Source of the DNA: Aquabacterium lacunae
Lineage (GTDB): Bacteria; Pseudomonadota; Gammaproteobacteria; Burkholderiales; Burkholderiaceae_C
Assembly: GCF_004310865.1 (NCBI RefSeq)
Contig: NZ_SIXI01000003.1
Location: forward strand, 1 to 64,000
Direction of reading: 5' to 3'
Length of the DNA: 64,000 nt
This document shows, one piece after another, positions 45,299-53,191 of this stretch. Each line of letters begins with the position of its first letter. The first letter of the stretch is position 1. The position numbers were made by a program, and so were the translations under genes. The notes under the pieces are model-generated. The model worked only from the letters and a program-made list of their open reading frames with translations, searched no databases and had not been told where the DNA came from.

Positions 45299-45320
45299 CG
45301 GGGGTTCAATTCCCCCCGGC
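45299..45320. repeat. 22-bp copy of the ssrA T-arm, upstream of ssrA
   Basis: This segment is identical over 22 bases to 45720-45741, the T stem-loop and adjoining acceptor strand of ssrA, and begins 12 bases after the argJ stop. The bases after it (GCCCCTG) differ from the ssrA end. No D arm or anticodon arm precedes it, so it is not a tRNA. It could be a remnant of an earlier integration or rearrangement at ssrA, or it may act as a GC hairpin after argJ. Confidence 0.7.
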
Positions 45321-45356
45321 GCCCCTGAAACCTCAGCGCAAGCCGGCCGAAAGGCC

Positions 45357-45362
45357 TACAAT
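45357..45362 (+). promoter_or_regulatory. -10-like box of ssrA
   Basis: TACAAT lies 15-20 bases upstream of the mature tmRNA 5' end, leaving room for a short leader removed by RNase P. A convincing -35 box is not seen. Confidence 0.45.
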
Positions 45363-45376
45363 GGTGCATCTTTCCT

Positions 45377-45748
45377 GGGGCCGACCTGGTTTCGACGTGG
45401 GTGCGGAGGCGGGATAGTGCATGTCGAGGACCAGCCACCTCGTAAATCCATCTGGAAACAAACTAACTGCCAACGACGAATCGTTCGCACTCGCCGCTTA
45501 ATACCGGCGTGCCTCTCAACAGCTCGCCTGTGGGCTGTGTCTGAGTCGCAAGACAAAGACTGAGAGGTCATTCACACAGGCTGGGTCGGTGCCGGGTCGC
45601 TCGGTACAGGCCAAGATCAAGCGACTGGCGTCGTCCTCAGCGTGCTGCTGCGCGGTGGATGGCGTGAGAACCAAATCAGACAGCTAAACATGTAGATCTA
45701 CTTGCTGATGGCTTACGGACGGGGGTTCAATTCCCCCCGGCTCCACCA
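45377..45748 (+). ncRNA. ssrA: tmRNA (transfer-messenger RNA)
   Basis: 372 bases. The 5' end GGGGCCGACCTGGTTTCGAC and the 3' end CGGCTCCACCA form the tRNA-like acceptor stem (one G-U pair), and the T arm GGGGGTTCAATTCCCCCC is intact. The resume codon and tag frame near 45467-45502 read ANDESFALAA followed by a stop. It rescues stalled ribosomes together with SmpB. The 3' end is the attachment site of the genomic island that follows; the gene remains complete after insertion. Confidence 0.97.
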
Positions 45749-45773
45749 CACACAAGGGCTCGGACGCGTTCCG
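45743..45773. repeat. Left 31-bp direct repeat (attL-like), at ssrA 3' end
   Basis: It is identical over 31 bases to 56994-57024, starting at the CCACCA end of ssrA and running into the terminator stem. After one G/A difference the copies match again for about six bases. It marks the left border of the genomic island. Confidence 0.88.
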
Positions 45774-45784
45774 GGCCCTTTTTC
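45754..45784 (+). terminator. Rho-independent terminator of ssrA (island-side copy)
   Basis: An 11-base stem AAGGGCTCGGA/TCCGGGCCCTT, with one G-T wobble and a CGCGT loop, is followed by TTT. It lies six bases after the CCA end of tmRNA. The same hairpin recurs at 57005 at the other island border. Confidence 0.88.
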
Positions 45785-45840
45785 TCGCCCGAAATCCCCG
45801 CACCACGCGGGGTTCCGGCCGTCTGTGCTGCGGGTGGCCA

Positions 45841-46089
45841 TCAGCAGAAACACCCGAAATCGGCCACTTTCTCGGCCAGAGCCGTCTCTGTGGCCGCGTA
45901 GCCTGCGCTGGTCAGGGTATGGCCGCCGTCGGCAGGTTCGATCCACCCGCGCTGCAGCAGTGAGGTCAGCACCTTGACCCGTGCGCCGCCGCGCAGCGTG
46001 TCAGGCGAGATCACTCGCCCATCAGGACGGCGGGCGGCAGTGCGCAGCAGCAGGCTTTGAGCCGGGGAGAGTTTGAGCAGGGCGTCCAT
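45841..46089 (-). CDS. Small hypothetical protein, winged-helix-like
   Basis: 82 residues. SPAQSLLLRTAARRPDGRV, then KVLTSLLQRGWIEPADGGHTLT, looks like a short winged helix with a beta hairpin, resembling small MarR-like or DUF3489-type proteins found in integrative elements. It is the first gene inside the left island border, on the opposite strand to the defence operon, and ends next to a small CCCCGC/GCGGGG hairpin near 45796-45812. No function is assigned. Confidence 0.5.
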   Translation of the reverse strand: MDALLKLSPAQSLLLRTAARRPDGRVISPDTLRGGARVKVLTSLLQRGWIEPADGGHTLTSAGYAATETALAEKVADFGCFC

Positions 46090-46100
46090 CGCGGCCTCGC

Positions 46101-46304
46101 TTACTTGGCTTGGCCGTCGAAGATCGCCAGCAGGTCATCCAACGCCTGATCCACCCGCTCGAGGTCACCGACGTGGCTCCAGTGGATGGCTTCAGGGTCG
46201 TGGCCGAAGTGGTCGTCAGCCAGTTGCTGCAGCCGGTCCAGCTTGATGTGGATGGCGGCGGCGCGGGCGAGATAGGCGTCGAGGGCAGTGGGCTTGGTGT
46301 TCAT
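46101..46304 (-). CDS. Small hypothetical helical protein
   Basis: 67 residues from the ATG at 46304. It is predicted all-helical and acidic (ALDAYLARAAAIHIKLDRLQ, then DHFGHDPEAIHWSHVGDLER). It lies 11 bases upstream of the previous small gene on the same strand, so the two may be co-transcribed, divergently from the sigma54 regulator. Similar short proteins are common in integrative elements of betaproteobacteria. No function is recognised. Confidence 0.5.
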   Translation of the reverse strand: MNTKPTALDAYLARAAAIHIKLDRLQQLADDHFGHDPEAIHWSHVGDLERVDQALDDLLAIFDGQAK

Positions 46305-46435
46305 CGTGGGGCTCCCTGGTTGGTGGATGACAGCACCATTCACGCGCTGAACGATCAAGAAGCCAAGCTGCTGTTCAATCAACCCCCGATCAAAGTACAA
46401 TATTTTTTCTGATTACATTGAAAATCTTCTAATCC

Positions 46436-47932
46436 ATGGCAATCTTGCTGGCTTGGCTAGGCAATGCTGACCTGCGCGCTGCGGAGGCCGGAGGCCCCGA
46501 TGAGCAAGGGCCCATCTTAGGCGCGCTCAAGGCGCTCCCCTTTGATGCATTGCACCTGCTGTCCGACCACAGCATCCAGAAGACCCGTGCGTACGCCCAG
46601 TGGGTTGGACGGCAGTCTTCAGTGCCGTTGACGTCACATCAAGCCAAGCTCACCAGCCCAACCAGTTTTGAAGAGATCTTCCGTGCCGCCGTCGGCGTCA
46701 TAGAGGAAGTCAAGCGTGCTTCACCTTTTGGCGACCTGGTGTTTCATCTGAGCCCGGGCACTCCGGCAATGGCAGCCATCTGGCTCCTGCTTGCCAAGAC
46801 TCGGTACCCGGCAAAACTGATCGAGTCTTCGCGGGAGCACGGTGTCAAAGAGGTCAGCATTCCCTTTGAGTTGTCGGCCGAGTTTGCGCCTGTTGCTGAC
46901 AAGCAGGCAGACGAGGCCCTGACTCGCCTGATGATGGGCGTGCCGCCCGAAAGTCCGGCTTTCACTGCAATCGTCCACCGCTGCGCGGCAATGAAACGCA
47001 CCGTGGCGATGGCGCATCGCTTGGCGGTTCGCGATGTGCCGGTGCTCATTCAGGGGGAATCCGGAACCGGCAAAGAGTTGTTCGCGCGCGCCATCCATCA
47101 GGCCAGTCCACGCAACGGCAAGCCGTTCGTCGCAGTCAACTGTGGCGCTATCCCGCAAGAACTGGTTGATGCAGAACTGTTTGGTCATGAGAAGGGCGCA
47201 TTCACCGGCGCTACCGCAGCACGGGCTGGTTACTTCGAGTCGGCCGATGGCGGCACCCTTTTCCTCGATGAGATCGGTGAACTGCCGCTGGCATCCCAAG
47301 TCAGGCTGCTGAGGGTCTTGCAGGAGCGTGAAGTTACCCGTGTCGGCGCCACACGGGCCAAGCCCATCGATATCCGCGTTATCGCCGCCACGAATCGAGT
47401 CCTGCCCGATGAGATCAGGGAAGGTCGATTCCGAGAGGACCTTTTCCACCGCCTAGCCGTAGGTGTGTTGCTCCTGCCGCCTCTGCGCCAGCGTGAGGGT
47501 GATCTCAACATTCTGATCGACTCGATGCTGGCCTCCATCAACGCCGAGGCTGCGTCGCAGCCGGGTTACAAGCACAAGAAATTGGATGTTTCCGCAAGAA
47601 ACCTTCTGATTCAACACTCTTGGCCTGGCAACGTTCGGGAACTCCACAACACACTGCTGCGCGCCAGCATTTGGGCCGTGGGCGACAAGATCACCACGCA
47701 GGACGTGGCCGAGTCTTTGGCTGTAACGGTCGCACCAAAGGCTGACACCATCCTCGGTCGCCCTCTGGATCAAGCGATTTCTCTACCGGACATCATTGGA
47801 GACGTCGCGCGCCACTACCTTGAGCGCGCCATGGCCCAGACGCACGGCAATAAGTCCGAGGCCGCTCGAATCCTTGGAATCGGCAGCTATCAGACCCTTA
47901 GTAACTGGCTTCAGAAATACGGGGTTGGGTAG
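46436..47932 (+). CDS. RtcR-like sigma54 activator with N-terminal CARF-type domain
   Basis: 498 residues in three parts. Residues 1-150 resemble the CARF sensor of RtcR: SPTSFEEIF at 74-82, VFHLSPGTPAMAAIWLLLAK at 102-121 and YPAKLIESS at 124-132 line up with the E. coli RtcR blocks as remembered. Residues about 170-410 are an AAA+ sigma54 activator, with Walker A GESGTGKE at 207-214, GAFTGA at 254-259 and Walker B GGTLFLDEIGE. Residues 465-498 are a Fis-type helix-turn-helix (NKSEAARILGIGSYQTLSNW). An intact GAFTGA loop implies real sigma54 contact. It lies just before a -24/-12 promoter and hsdR; rtcA and rtcB are absent. A weak promoter (TTCAAT, 16 bases, TACAAT) is seen at 46374-46401. 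Confidence 0.88.
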   Translation: MAILLAWLGNADLRAAEAGGPDEQGPILGALKALPFDALHLLSDHSIQKTRAYAQWVGRQSSVPLTSHQAKLTSPTSFEEIFRAAVGVIEEVKRASPFGDLVFHLSPGTPAMAAIWLLLAKTRYPAKLIESSREHGVKEVSIPFELSAEFAPVADKQADEALTRLMMGVPPESPAFTAIVHRCAAMKRTVAMAHRLAVRDVPVLIQGESGTGKELFARAIHQASPRNGKPFVAVNCGAIPQELVDAELFGHEKGAFTGATAARAGYFESADGGTLFLDEIGELPLASQVRLLRVLQEREVTRVGATRAKPIDIRVIAATNRVLPDEIREGRFREDLFHRLAVGVLLLPPLRQREGDLNILIDSMLASINAEAASQPGYKHKKLDVSARNLLIQHSWPGNVRELHNTLLRASIWAVGDKITTQDVAESLAVTVAPKADTILGRPLDQAISLPDIIGDVARHYLERAMAQTHGNKSEAARILGIGSYQTLSNWLQKYGVG

Positions 47933-47933
47933 C

Positions 47934-47949
47934 TGGCACGGCATGTGCT
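47934..47949 (+). promoter_or_regulatory. Sigma54 (-24/-12) promoter of the hsdR operon
   Basis: TGGCACGGCATGTGCT matches the RpoN consensus TGGCACG-N4-TTGCW at 11 of 12 defined positions, with invariant GG and GC correctly spaced. It starts two bases after the stop of the sigma54 activator gene, and the predicted transcription start near 47960 leaves a leader of about 36 bases before hsdR. Confidence 0.82.
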
Positions 47950-47995
47950 CATAGACTGTCACCAACAAAAAAATTTGTAATCACGGAGTACTGAC

Positions 47996-50257
47996 TTGAA
48001 CGCCCAGAACAAAGAAACCGACGCACGCATCCTGATCGACGATCAGCTGCGTGCTGCCGGCTGGAATCCGGCAGACAAGTCCCAGGTGCTCACCGAGGTC
48101 AAAGTCGCCGGCGGCCATGCCGCAGCCGAGCCGGGGGCGCAACCCACTTTTTTCAGCACGTCGGATGGCGATGCCATTCCTACGGGCCGTGCCGACTATG
48201 TATTGCTGGACCAGCGTGGTCGTCCGTTGGCCATCATCGAGGCTAAAAAGCAGGCCATTCAGCCCTATACCGCCAAGCAGCAAGCGCTGCCCTATGCCAA
48301 GCAAATCGGTGCACCGTTCATCTTCCTCACCAACGGCGAACTGATCTATTTCTGGGACTACCAGAATGACGACGCCCGCATCGTCAACTCCTTCTTCTCC
48401 CGGCGCGATCTTGAGCGTTTAGTGCATATGCGTGCCGAACGCAAGCCACTGGCCACGGTGCCGATCCCGGACACCTACCTGCGCCAGGGTGAGACGCGCT
48501 CCCTGCGCCCCTACCAGAAGGAGGCCATGCAGGCGCTTGACCGCACGGTTGAACTGGGCAAGCGTCGCTTCCTGATCGAGTTGCCCACTGGTTGCGGCAA
48601 GACCGATCTGATCGCGCTTTACCTCAAGCGCCTCGTGCAGGCTGGGCAGGCCGAGCGCGTCCTGTTCCTGGTCGACCGCGATCAGCTTGCCAAGCAGGCC
48701 ATCGAGGCCATTCAGGATTTGCTCCCCGGCTATTCCAGCTATTGGCTCAAGCCCGGAATGGTCCGGCAGGAAAAGCAGGTCACCGTGTGCCTGCTGCAAA
48801 CCATGATTGGCCGCTATCACGAGTTCACCAGCGGCTACTTTGATGTGGTCGTGATGGACGAATGTCACCGTTCCATCTACGGCGCGTGGCAGGCTGCGCT
48901 TTCGCACTTCGATGCACTGCACATCGGCCTCACCGCCACCCCGGCCATTTACATCGAGCGCAACACGTTCCAGTTCTATCACTGCAAGGACGATACGCCC
49001 GACTACTCCTACCCGATCCAGGAGGCCTTCAAGGAAGGCTTTCTCGTTCCCTACAAATTCGCCACCGGCATCACCACCTTGGTGTCCGAAGGCGCCAAGG
49101 TCGATGAGGAGCACTACGATCCCGCCGAGTTCGAGCGCAAGTGGACCAACGAGGCCAGCAACCGGCTGATGATGGAGGAGTTCGACCGACTGGCCTGGCA
49201 GAGCTACAAGGAGTTGGCGCCGGGACAAAAGAACGGTCCTGGTAAGTCGGTAGTGTTTGCGATCACCAAGCACCACGCGGCACGGCTGGCGCAATACCTG
49301 AATGACCTGCATCCCGAGCACAAGGGTCGCTACGCCGAGGTCATCACTTCTGACGTGGCCAATGCAGACGACCTGATCCGCCGCTTCAAGCAGGAAGATC
49401 TGCCCATGGTCGCGGTCAGCGTGGGCATGCTCGACACGGGCTTTGATTGCCGCGAGGTGCTGCATCTCGTGATGTGCCGCCGAGTGCGCAGCCCCATCCT
49501 CTATCAACAGATGCGTGGGCGTGGCACACGTACAGCACCGCACATCGGCAAAGAGAAGTTCGTCATTTACGACTTCTTCCGCAACCACGAGTATTTCAAC
49601 GACTCGGACACCGACATTTTCTCCGGCAGCGGTGGCGGTGGTTACGCACCCAAGCCCAAACAACCGGGCGGCAAGACACCACGCGAGCTGATCGAGCTTG
49701 GCCTGGAAGATGAATGGCTGGACGCTGTTCACTATATCGAAGTGGGTCCGGACGGCGAGCGCGTCGACAAGCGCGATTACGTGACGGATTGGGAAACCAC
49801 CGTCCAGCAGGAGGCGGAGGCCGACCCCATCATCGCCAAGGTCAAGGCGGGCGATGCACTGTCGGAAGACGAAGAGGCTCAACTCGCCCAGCGCCTGAAC
49901 CAACCGCAGCGTTACTTCAATGAAGACAACCTGCGCCGCGCGTACCGCAACCCGGGCGGCAATCTGGTGGACTTCATTCGTGCCGCGCTGGGCATGCTCA
50001 AGATCAAGAGCCGCGAGGAGCGTGTGGAGGATAACTTCCGCGCTTGGCTCGTGGCCAAGAACCTTACCCCCGAGCAGGCGCAATATCTTGCGCTGCTCAA
50101 GAACCGTGGCTTGGTGAAAGGCAAGGTTTCGCTCGACGACCTGTTCGCCCCGCCGCTGTCCATTCTCAACGCCGCCAACATCGGCATCGAACTGTTTGGC
50201 GAGCAGGGCCTGCGCAACGTGATGGACGAGATCAACCAATCCGTCCTGGTGGCGTAG
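47996..50257 (+). CDS. hsdR: Type I restriction enzyme, HsdR subunit
   Basis: 753 residues from a TTG at 47996 with CGGAG eight bases upstream. The nuclease domain has the PD-(D/E)xK residues in GRADYVLLD (D67) and IIEAKK (E82, K84). The motor has Walker A PTGCGKT at 197-203, DECHRSIYG at 288-296, GLTATPA and the helicase motif QQMRGRGTRTAP. The last 170 residues match the EcoEI-type HsdR C-terminal domain that binds the methylase. It is shorter than EcoKI HsdR (about 1170) but normal for this subfamily. It is the first gene behind the sigma54 promoter. Confidence 0.93.
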   Translation: MNAQNKETDARILIDDQLRAAGWNPADKSQVLTEVKVAGGHAAAEPGAQPTFFSTSDGDAIPTGRADYVLLDQRGRPLAIIEAKKQAIQPYTAKQQALPYAKQIGAPFIFLTNGELIYFWDYQNDDARIVNSFFSRRDLERLVHMRAERKPLATVPIPDTYLRQGETRSLRPYQKEAMQALDRTVELGKRRFLIELPTGCGKTDLIALYLKRLVQAGQAERVLFLVDRDQLAKQAIEAIQDLLPGYSSYWLKPGMVRQEKQVTVCLLQTMIGRYHEFTSGYFDVVVMDECHRSIYGAWQAALSHFDALHIGLTATPAIYIERNTFQFYHCKDDTPDYSYPIQEAFKEGFLVPYKFATGITTLVSEGAKVDEEHYDPAEFERKWTNEASNRLMMEEFDRLAWQSYKELAPGQKNGPGKSVVFAITKHHAARLAQYLNDLHPEHKGRYAEVITSDVANADDLIRRFKQEDLPMVAVSVGMLDTGFDCREVLHLVMCRRVRSPILYQQMRGRGTRTAPHIGKEKFVIYDFFRNHEYFNDSDTDIFSGSGGGGYAPKPKQPGGKTPRELIELGLEDEWLDAVHYIEVGPDGERVDKRDYVTDWETTVQQEAEADPIIAKVKAGDALSEDEEAQLAQRLNQPQRYFNEDNLRRAYRNPGGNLVDFIRAALGMLKIKSREERVEDNFRAWLVAKNLTPEQAQYLALLKNRGLVKGKVSLDDLFAPPLSILNAANIGIELFGEQGLRNVMDEINQSVLVA

Positions 50258-50282
50258 CGCCGATCGAAATTAGGAAAAAGAC

Positions 50283-51926
50283 ATGAACAACCAATTACGC
50301 CGCAAGCTCGATCACATCACCGACATCCTCTGGGCAGGCGGTGTGACGAACCCGGTCACCTACATCGAACAGATCTCCTACCTCATCTTCCTGAAGCTGC
50401 TAGACGAAGAGGAGTCCGACCGCGAGCTGCGCGCTCGCCTCGGTGCCACCGGCGGTAATGCCACGCTTTTGTATCCCGCGCAGTCCGAGCGCTACCGCTG
50501 GAGCCACTGGCGCTTCAAGAGCGGTACCGAACTGCGCGACTTCATTCGCGACGAAGTCTTCCCTTACATGGCCTCACTCGCCAAGGATGAGCCTGAGGTC
50601 GCCGAGTACTTCCGCGATGCTGTGCTGGAAATCGTTGATCCCAACGTGCTCAAGCAGGTGATCGACGAGTTGGACGGATTCGAATTCCGCAAGCTTGGCC
50701 CGGATGTGAAGGGTGACATCTTCGAATACCTGCTTGTGCACCTTGGCTCCAGTTCGCTCAACGGCCAGTTCCGCACCCCGCGCCAGATTCGCGCCTTCAT
50801 GGTCGAGATGGTCGATCCGGACATCGGTGATTCCATGTTCGACCCCGCCATGGGCACTGCCGGTTTCCTGATCGATGCAGTGGACTACCTGCTGGCGAAA
50901 TATTCCGATCACATCAGCGAGTACCCCATCTATGGTGAAGACTGGCTGGAGAAAAAGGGGAAATCACTGGCTGACCTGAAGGCCGAAATCCCTCGCCTGC
51001 AAACTTACCGCAAAGGCGCGGGCGAAAAGATTCCGGACTGGAGCCTGCTCGAAGCTTCGGTATATGGCACTGACGTGTCGCGCCAGATGCTGCGCATCAG
51101 CATGATGAACCTCGTGCTGCACGGAATCCGCCACGCCAAGCTCAAGCGCGCCAACTCGCTCTCCGACATGGGTGGCCTGACTGAGGACGATCTGCGCCGC
51201 CGCTACAAGGTCATCCTGGCCAACCCGCCCTTCGCGGGCCAATTGCCCAAGGATTCCATCCGCGCCGACTTGCCCACCAACAGCAAAAAGAGCGAACTGC
51301 TGTTCATGTCGTTGATGATGCAGCACCTCGCGCCCGGTGGGCGTTGCGCCGTGGTGGTGCCCGAGGGGCTGCTGTTCGGCTCCACCGGCGCGCACGTGGA
51401 ATTGCGTAAAAAGCTGGTGCACGACTTCGACCTGTTGGCCGTCGTCAGCCTGCCCGCAGGGGTGTTCAAACCGTATGCCGGTGTAAAGACTGCGGTACTG
51501 GTATTCCGCAAGCCAGCTTCGGAATCCGCCAAGCGTCTGGACAAGGTCTGGTTCTACGAGGTCCGCAACGACGGTTACGACCCGGACAAGATTTCCGGTG
51601 GCGGCCGCGTGGAAACGCCTGAAAAGAACGATATTCCCGACCTGCTCGCACAGTGGAAGGCCTACAAGGTCAGTGGCTACGCCACCCCACCGGGTCTGGA
51701 GGCCAACACCCTGCTGGTGCACGGTACGGATGAACCCGCTTGCTGGTGGACCACCCGCGAGAAGTTGGCCGATGGCGATTACAACCTAGGTGCTGGTCAG
51801 TGGAAACCGCGCGTGGCGGAAAAGTCTAGCGATGAAGACCCACGTGATCTCGTTACCGATGTGTTGGGTGACTACCGTAAGGTTGTGGCGGGGCTGGAAA
51901 CGTTGATGGTGGAGTTAGCCAAATGA
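50283..51926 (+). CDS. hsdM: Type I DNA methyltransferase, HsdM subunit
   Basis: 547 residues. The HsdM N-terminal domain (about 5-130) is followed by the N6-adenine methylase: motif I in FDPAMGTAGFL near 186-196 and catalytic NPPF at 314-317. AGGA before the ATG supports the start. With HsdS it modifies the recognition site, and with HsdR it forms the restriction complex. It lies 25 bases after hsdR and overlaps hsdS by four bases (ATGA). Confidence 0.95.
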   Translation: MNNQLRRKLDHITDILWAGGVTNPVTYIEQISYLIFLKLLDEEESDRELRARLGATGGNATLLYPAQSERYRWSHWRFKSGTELRDFIRDEVFPYMASLAKDEPEVAEYFRDAVLEIVDPNVLKQVIDELDGFEFRKLGPDVKGDIFEYLLVHLGSSSLNGQFRTPRQIRAFMVEMVDPDIGDSMFDPAMGTAGFLIDAVDYLLAKYSDHISEYPIYGEDWLEKKGKSLADLKAEIPRLQTYRKGAGEKIPDWSLLEASVYGTDVSRQMLRISMMNLVLHGIRHAKLKRANSLSDMGGLTEDDLRRRYKVILANPPFAGQLPKDSIRADLPTNSKKSELLFMSLMMQHLAPGGRCAVVVPEGLLFGSTGAHVELRKKLVHDFDLLAVVSLPAGVFKPYAGVKTAVLVFRKPASESAKRLDKVWFYEVRNDGYDPDKISGGGRVETPEKNDIPDLLAQWKAYKVSGYATPPGLEANTLLVHGTDEPACWWTTREKLADGDYNLGAGQWKPRVAEKSSDEDPRDLVTDVLGDYRKVVAGLETLMVELAK

Positions 51927-53191
51927 CTTGGCTAAGTGCGCCCATTCGCTCTGTCGCCCAAGTTGTCACTGGCAATACACCTCCCAAGAGTGATGAAGCA
52001 AACTATGGGAATGATGTGCCTTGGGTGAAGCCGCCTGAACTCGGTTCCACTGAACCGATCGTTGCGACATCTGAAATGCTTTCTGTGCAGGGTGCCGAAA
52101 GGGCAAGGGTGTTGCCCAAGGATGCTGTGTTAGTTAGTTGCATCGGATCAATTGGACGCGTTGGAATTGCTGGTGTCCCTTTAGCGACTAATCAGCAAAT
52201 CAACGCTGTCGTATGTGGCCCAGCGCTACTACCTCGGTTCGCCATGTATTGGTTTATGCATTCTGCCGATGCACTTTCCGCTGCAGCAAACAATGCTGTA
52301 GTCCCAATTCTGAACAAGGGCAATTTCGAGAAAATGCCCATACCTATTTGGCCATTAGGTGAACAATCACGCGTCGTCGAACTGCTCGACGATGCTGATC
52401 GTCTGCGCCGCCTGCGCCGCGAGGCCGAGGCCAAGGCTTTGCGCATCCTGCCGACGCTCTTTGAACGGACCTTTGGCAAGCCATTTCAAGATGAGCATTG
52501 GCCAGTCCTGCCGCTTGGCGAACTATTGAGCACCATGCGCAACGGAACGACCGCTGATCAAAATACTAGCTGTAAGGGATACCCAGTAACTCGGATAGAA
52601 ACAATTTCGGCTGGCGTTATAAACCCTCGGCGTGTTCGATATGTGGATATGACTTACGAAGAAGCAGCGAGATGGCTCTTGCAAAAGGGGGACATCTTGT
52701 TCAGTCACATCAACAGCGAAACCCATATTGGCAAAACCGCGATCTACCAAGGCTCACCGGAACACTTGGTTCACGGCATGAACTTGCTTCTTCTGCGACC
52801 TGACGCCACGAGAATTGATCCAACGTATCTTTTTGCATTGCTCAACACCCCAGAGGTAAGAACGTTTTATCGAAGCCGCTGTAAGCGGGCTGTGAATCAG
52901 GCCAGTCTTAATCAGAAAGATATTAGCTCATTACCAGTTCCCCTTCCGCCACTTCAGGAGCAGCAAGACTTTGGCGCCCTGTCGCGTCAGGTCGAGACGA
53001 TTCTTGGCCGCGAAAGCATTGCTGCAGAAAAATTAGACGAATTGTTTGAACTAATGCTCAAACAAGCATTTTCAGGCCAACTTACCGCCCGATGGCGCGA
53101 GGCTCATATTCAGGAATCGTTGACTGAGATGGCGCAGCAGGCTCACGCACTGAATCTTCCGCTGCCCAAAGAACAGGAGGTCCTGTCATGA
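51923..53191 (+). CDS. hsdS: Type I specificity subunit HsdS
   Basis: 422 residues with two target-recognition domains. The first is about 1-150 (GNTPPKSDEANYGNDVPWVK) and the second about 200-350 (SLPVPLPPLQEQQDF closes it). Helical conserved regions near 160-190 (RVVELLDDADRLRRLRREAE) and at the C terminus set the spacing between half-sites. The recognition sequence cannot be read from the protein. Base composition in the recognition domains is more AT-rich than in hsdR and hsdM, as usual for swapped domains. It overlaps hsdM and the ATPase gene by four bases each. Confidence 0.93.
   Translation: MTWLSAPIRSVAQVVTGNTPPKSDEANYGNDVPWVKPPELGSTEPIVATSEMLSVQGAERARVLPKDAVLVSCIGSIGRVGIAGVPLATNQQINAVVCGPALLPRFAMYWFMHSADALSAAANNAVVPILNKGNFEKMPIPIWPLGEQSRVVELLDDADRLRRLRREAEAKALRILPTLFERTFGKPFQDEHWPVLPLGELLSTMRNGTTADQNTSCKGYPVTRIETISAGVINPRRVRYVDMTYEEAARWLLQKGDILFSHINSETHIGKTAIYQGSPEHLVHGMNLLLLRPDATRIDPTYLFALLNTPEVRTFYRSRCKRAVNQASLNQKDISSLPVPLPPLQEQQDFGALSRQVETILGRESIAAEKLDELFELMLKQAFSGQLTARWREAHIQESLTEMAQQAHALNLPLPKEQEVLS

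Noticed and set aside
45291-45325. A possible tRNA 3' end between argJ and ssrA
   Set aside because: Only a T arm is present; there is no D arm, anticodon arm or matching 5' acceptor strand.
45796-45812. Small hairpin CCCCGC/GCGGGG just inside the island as an origin of transfer or terminator
   Set aside because: Six base pairs with no T tract and no nearby relaxase; too little to support a function.
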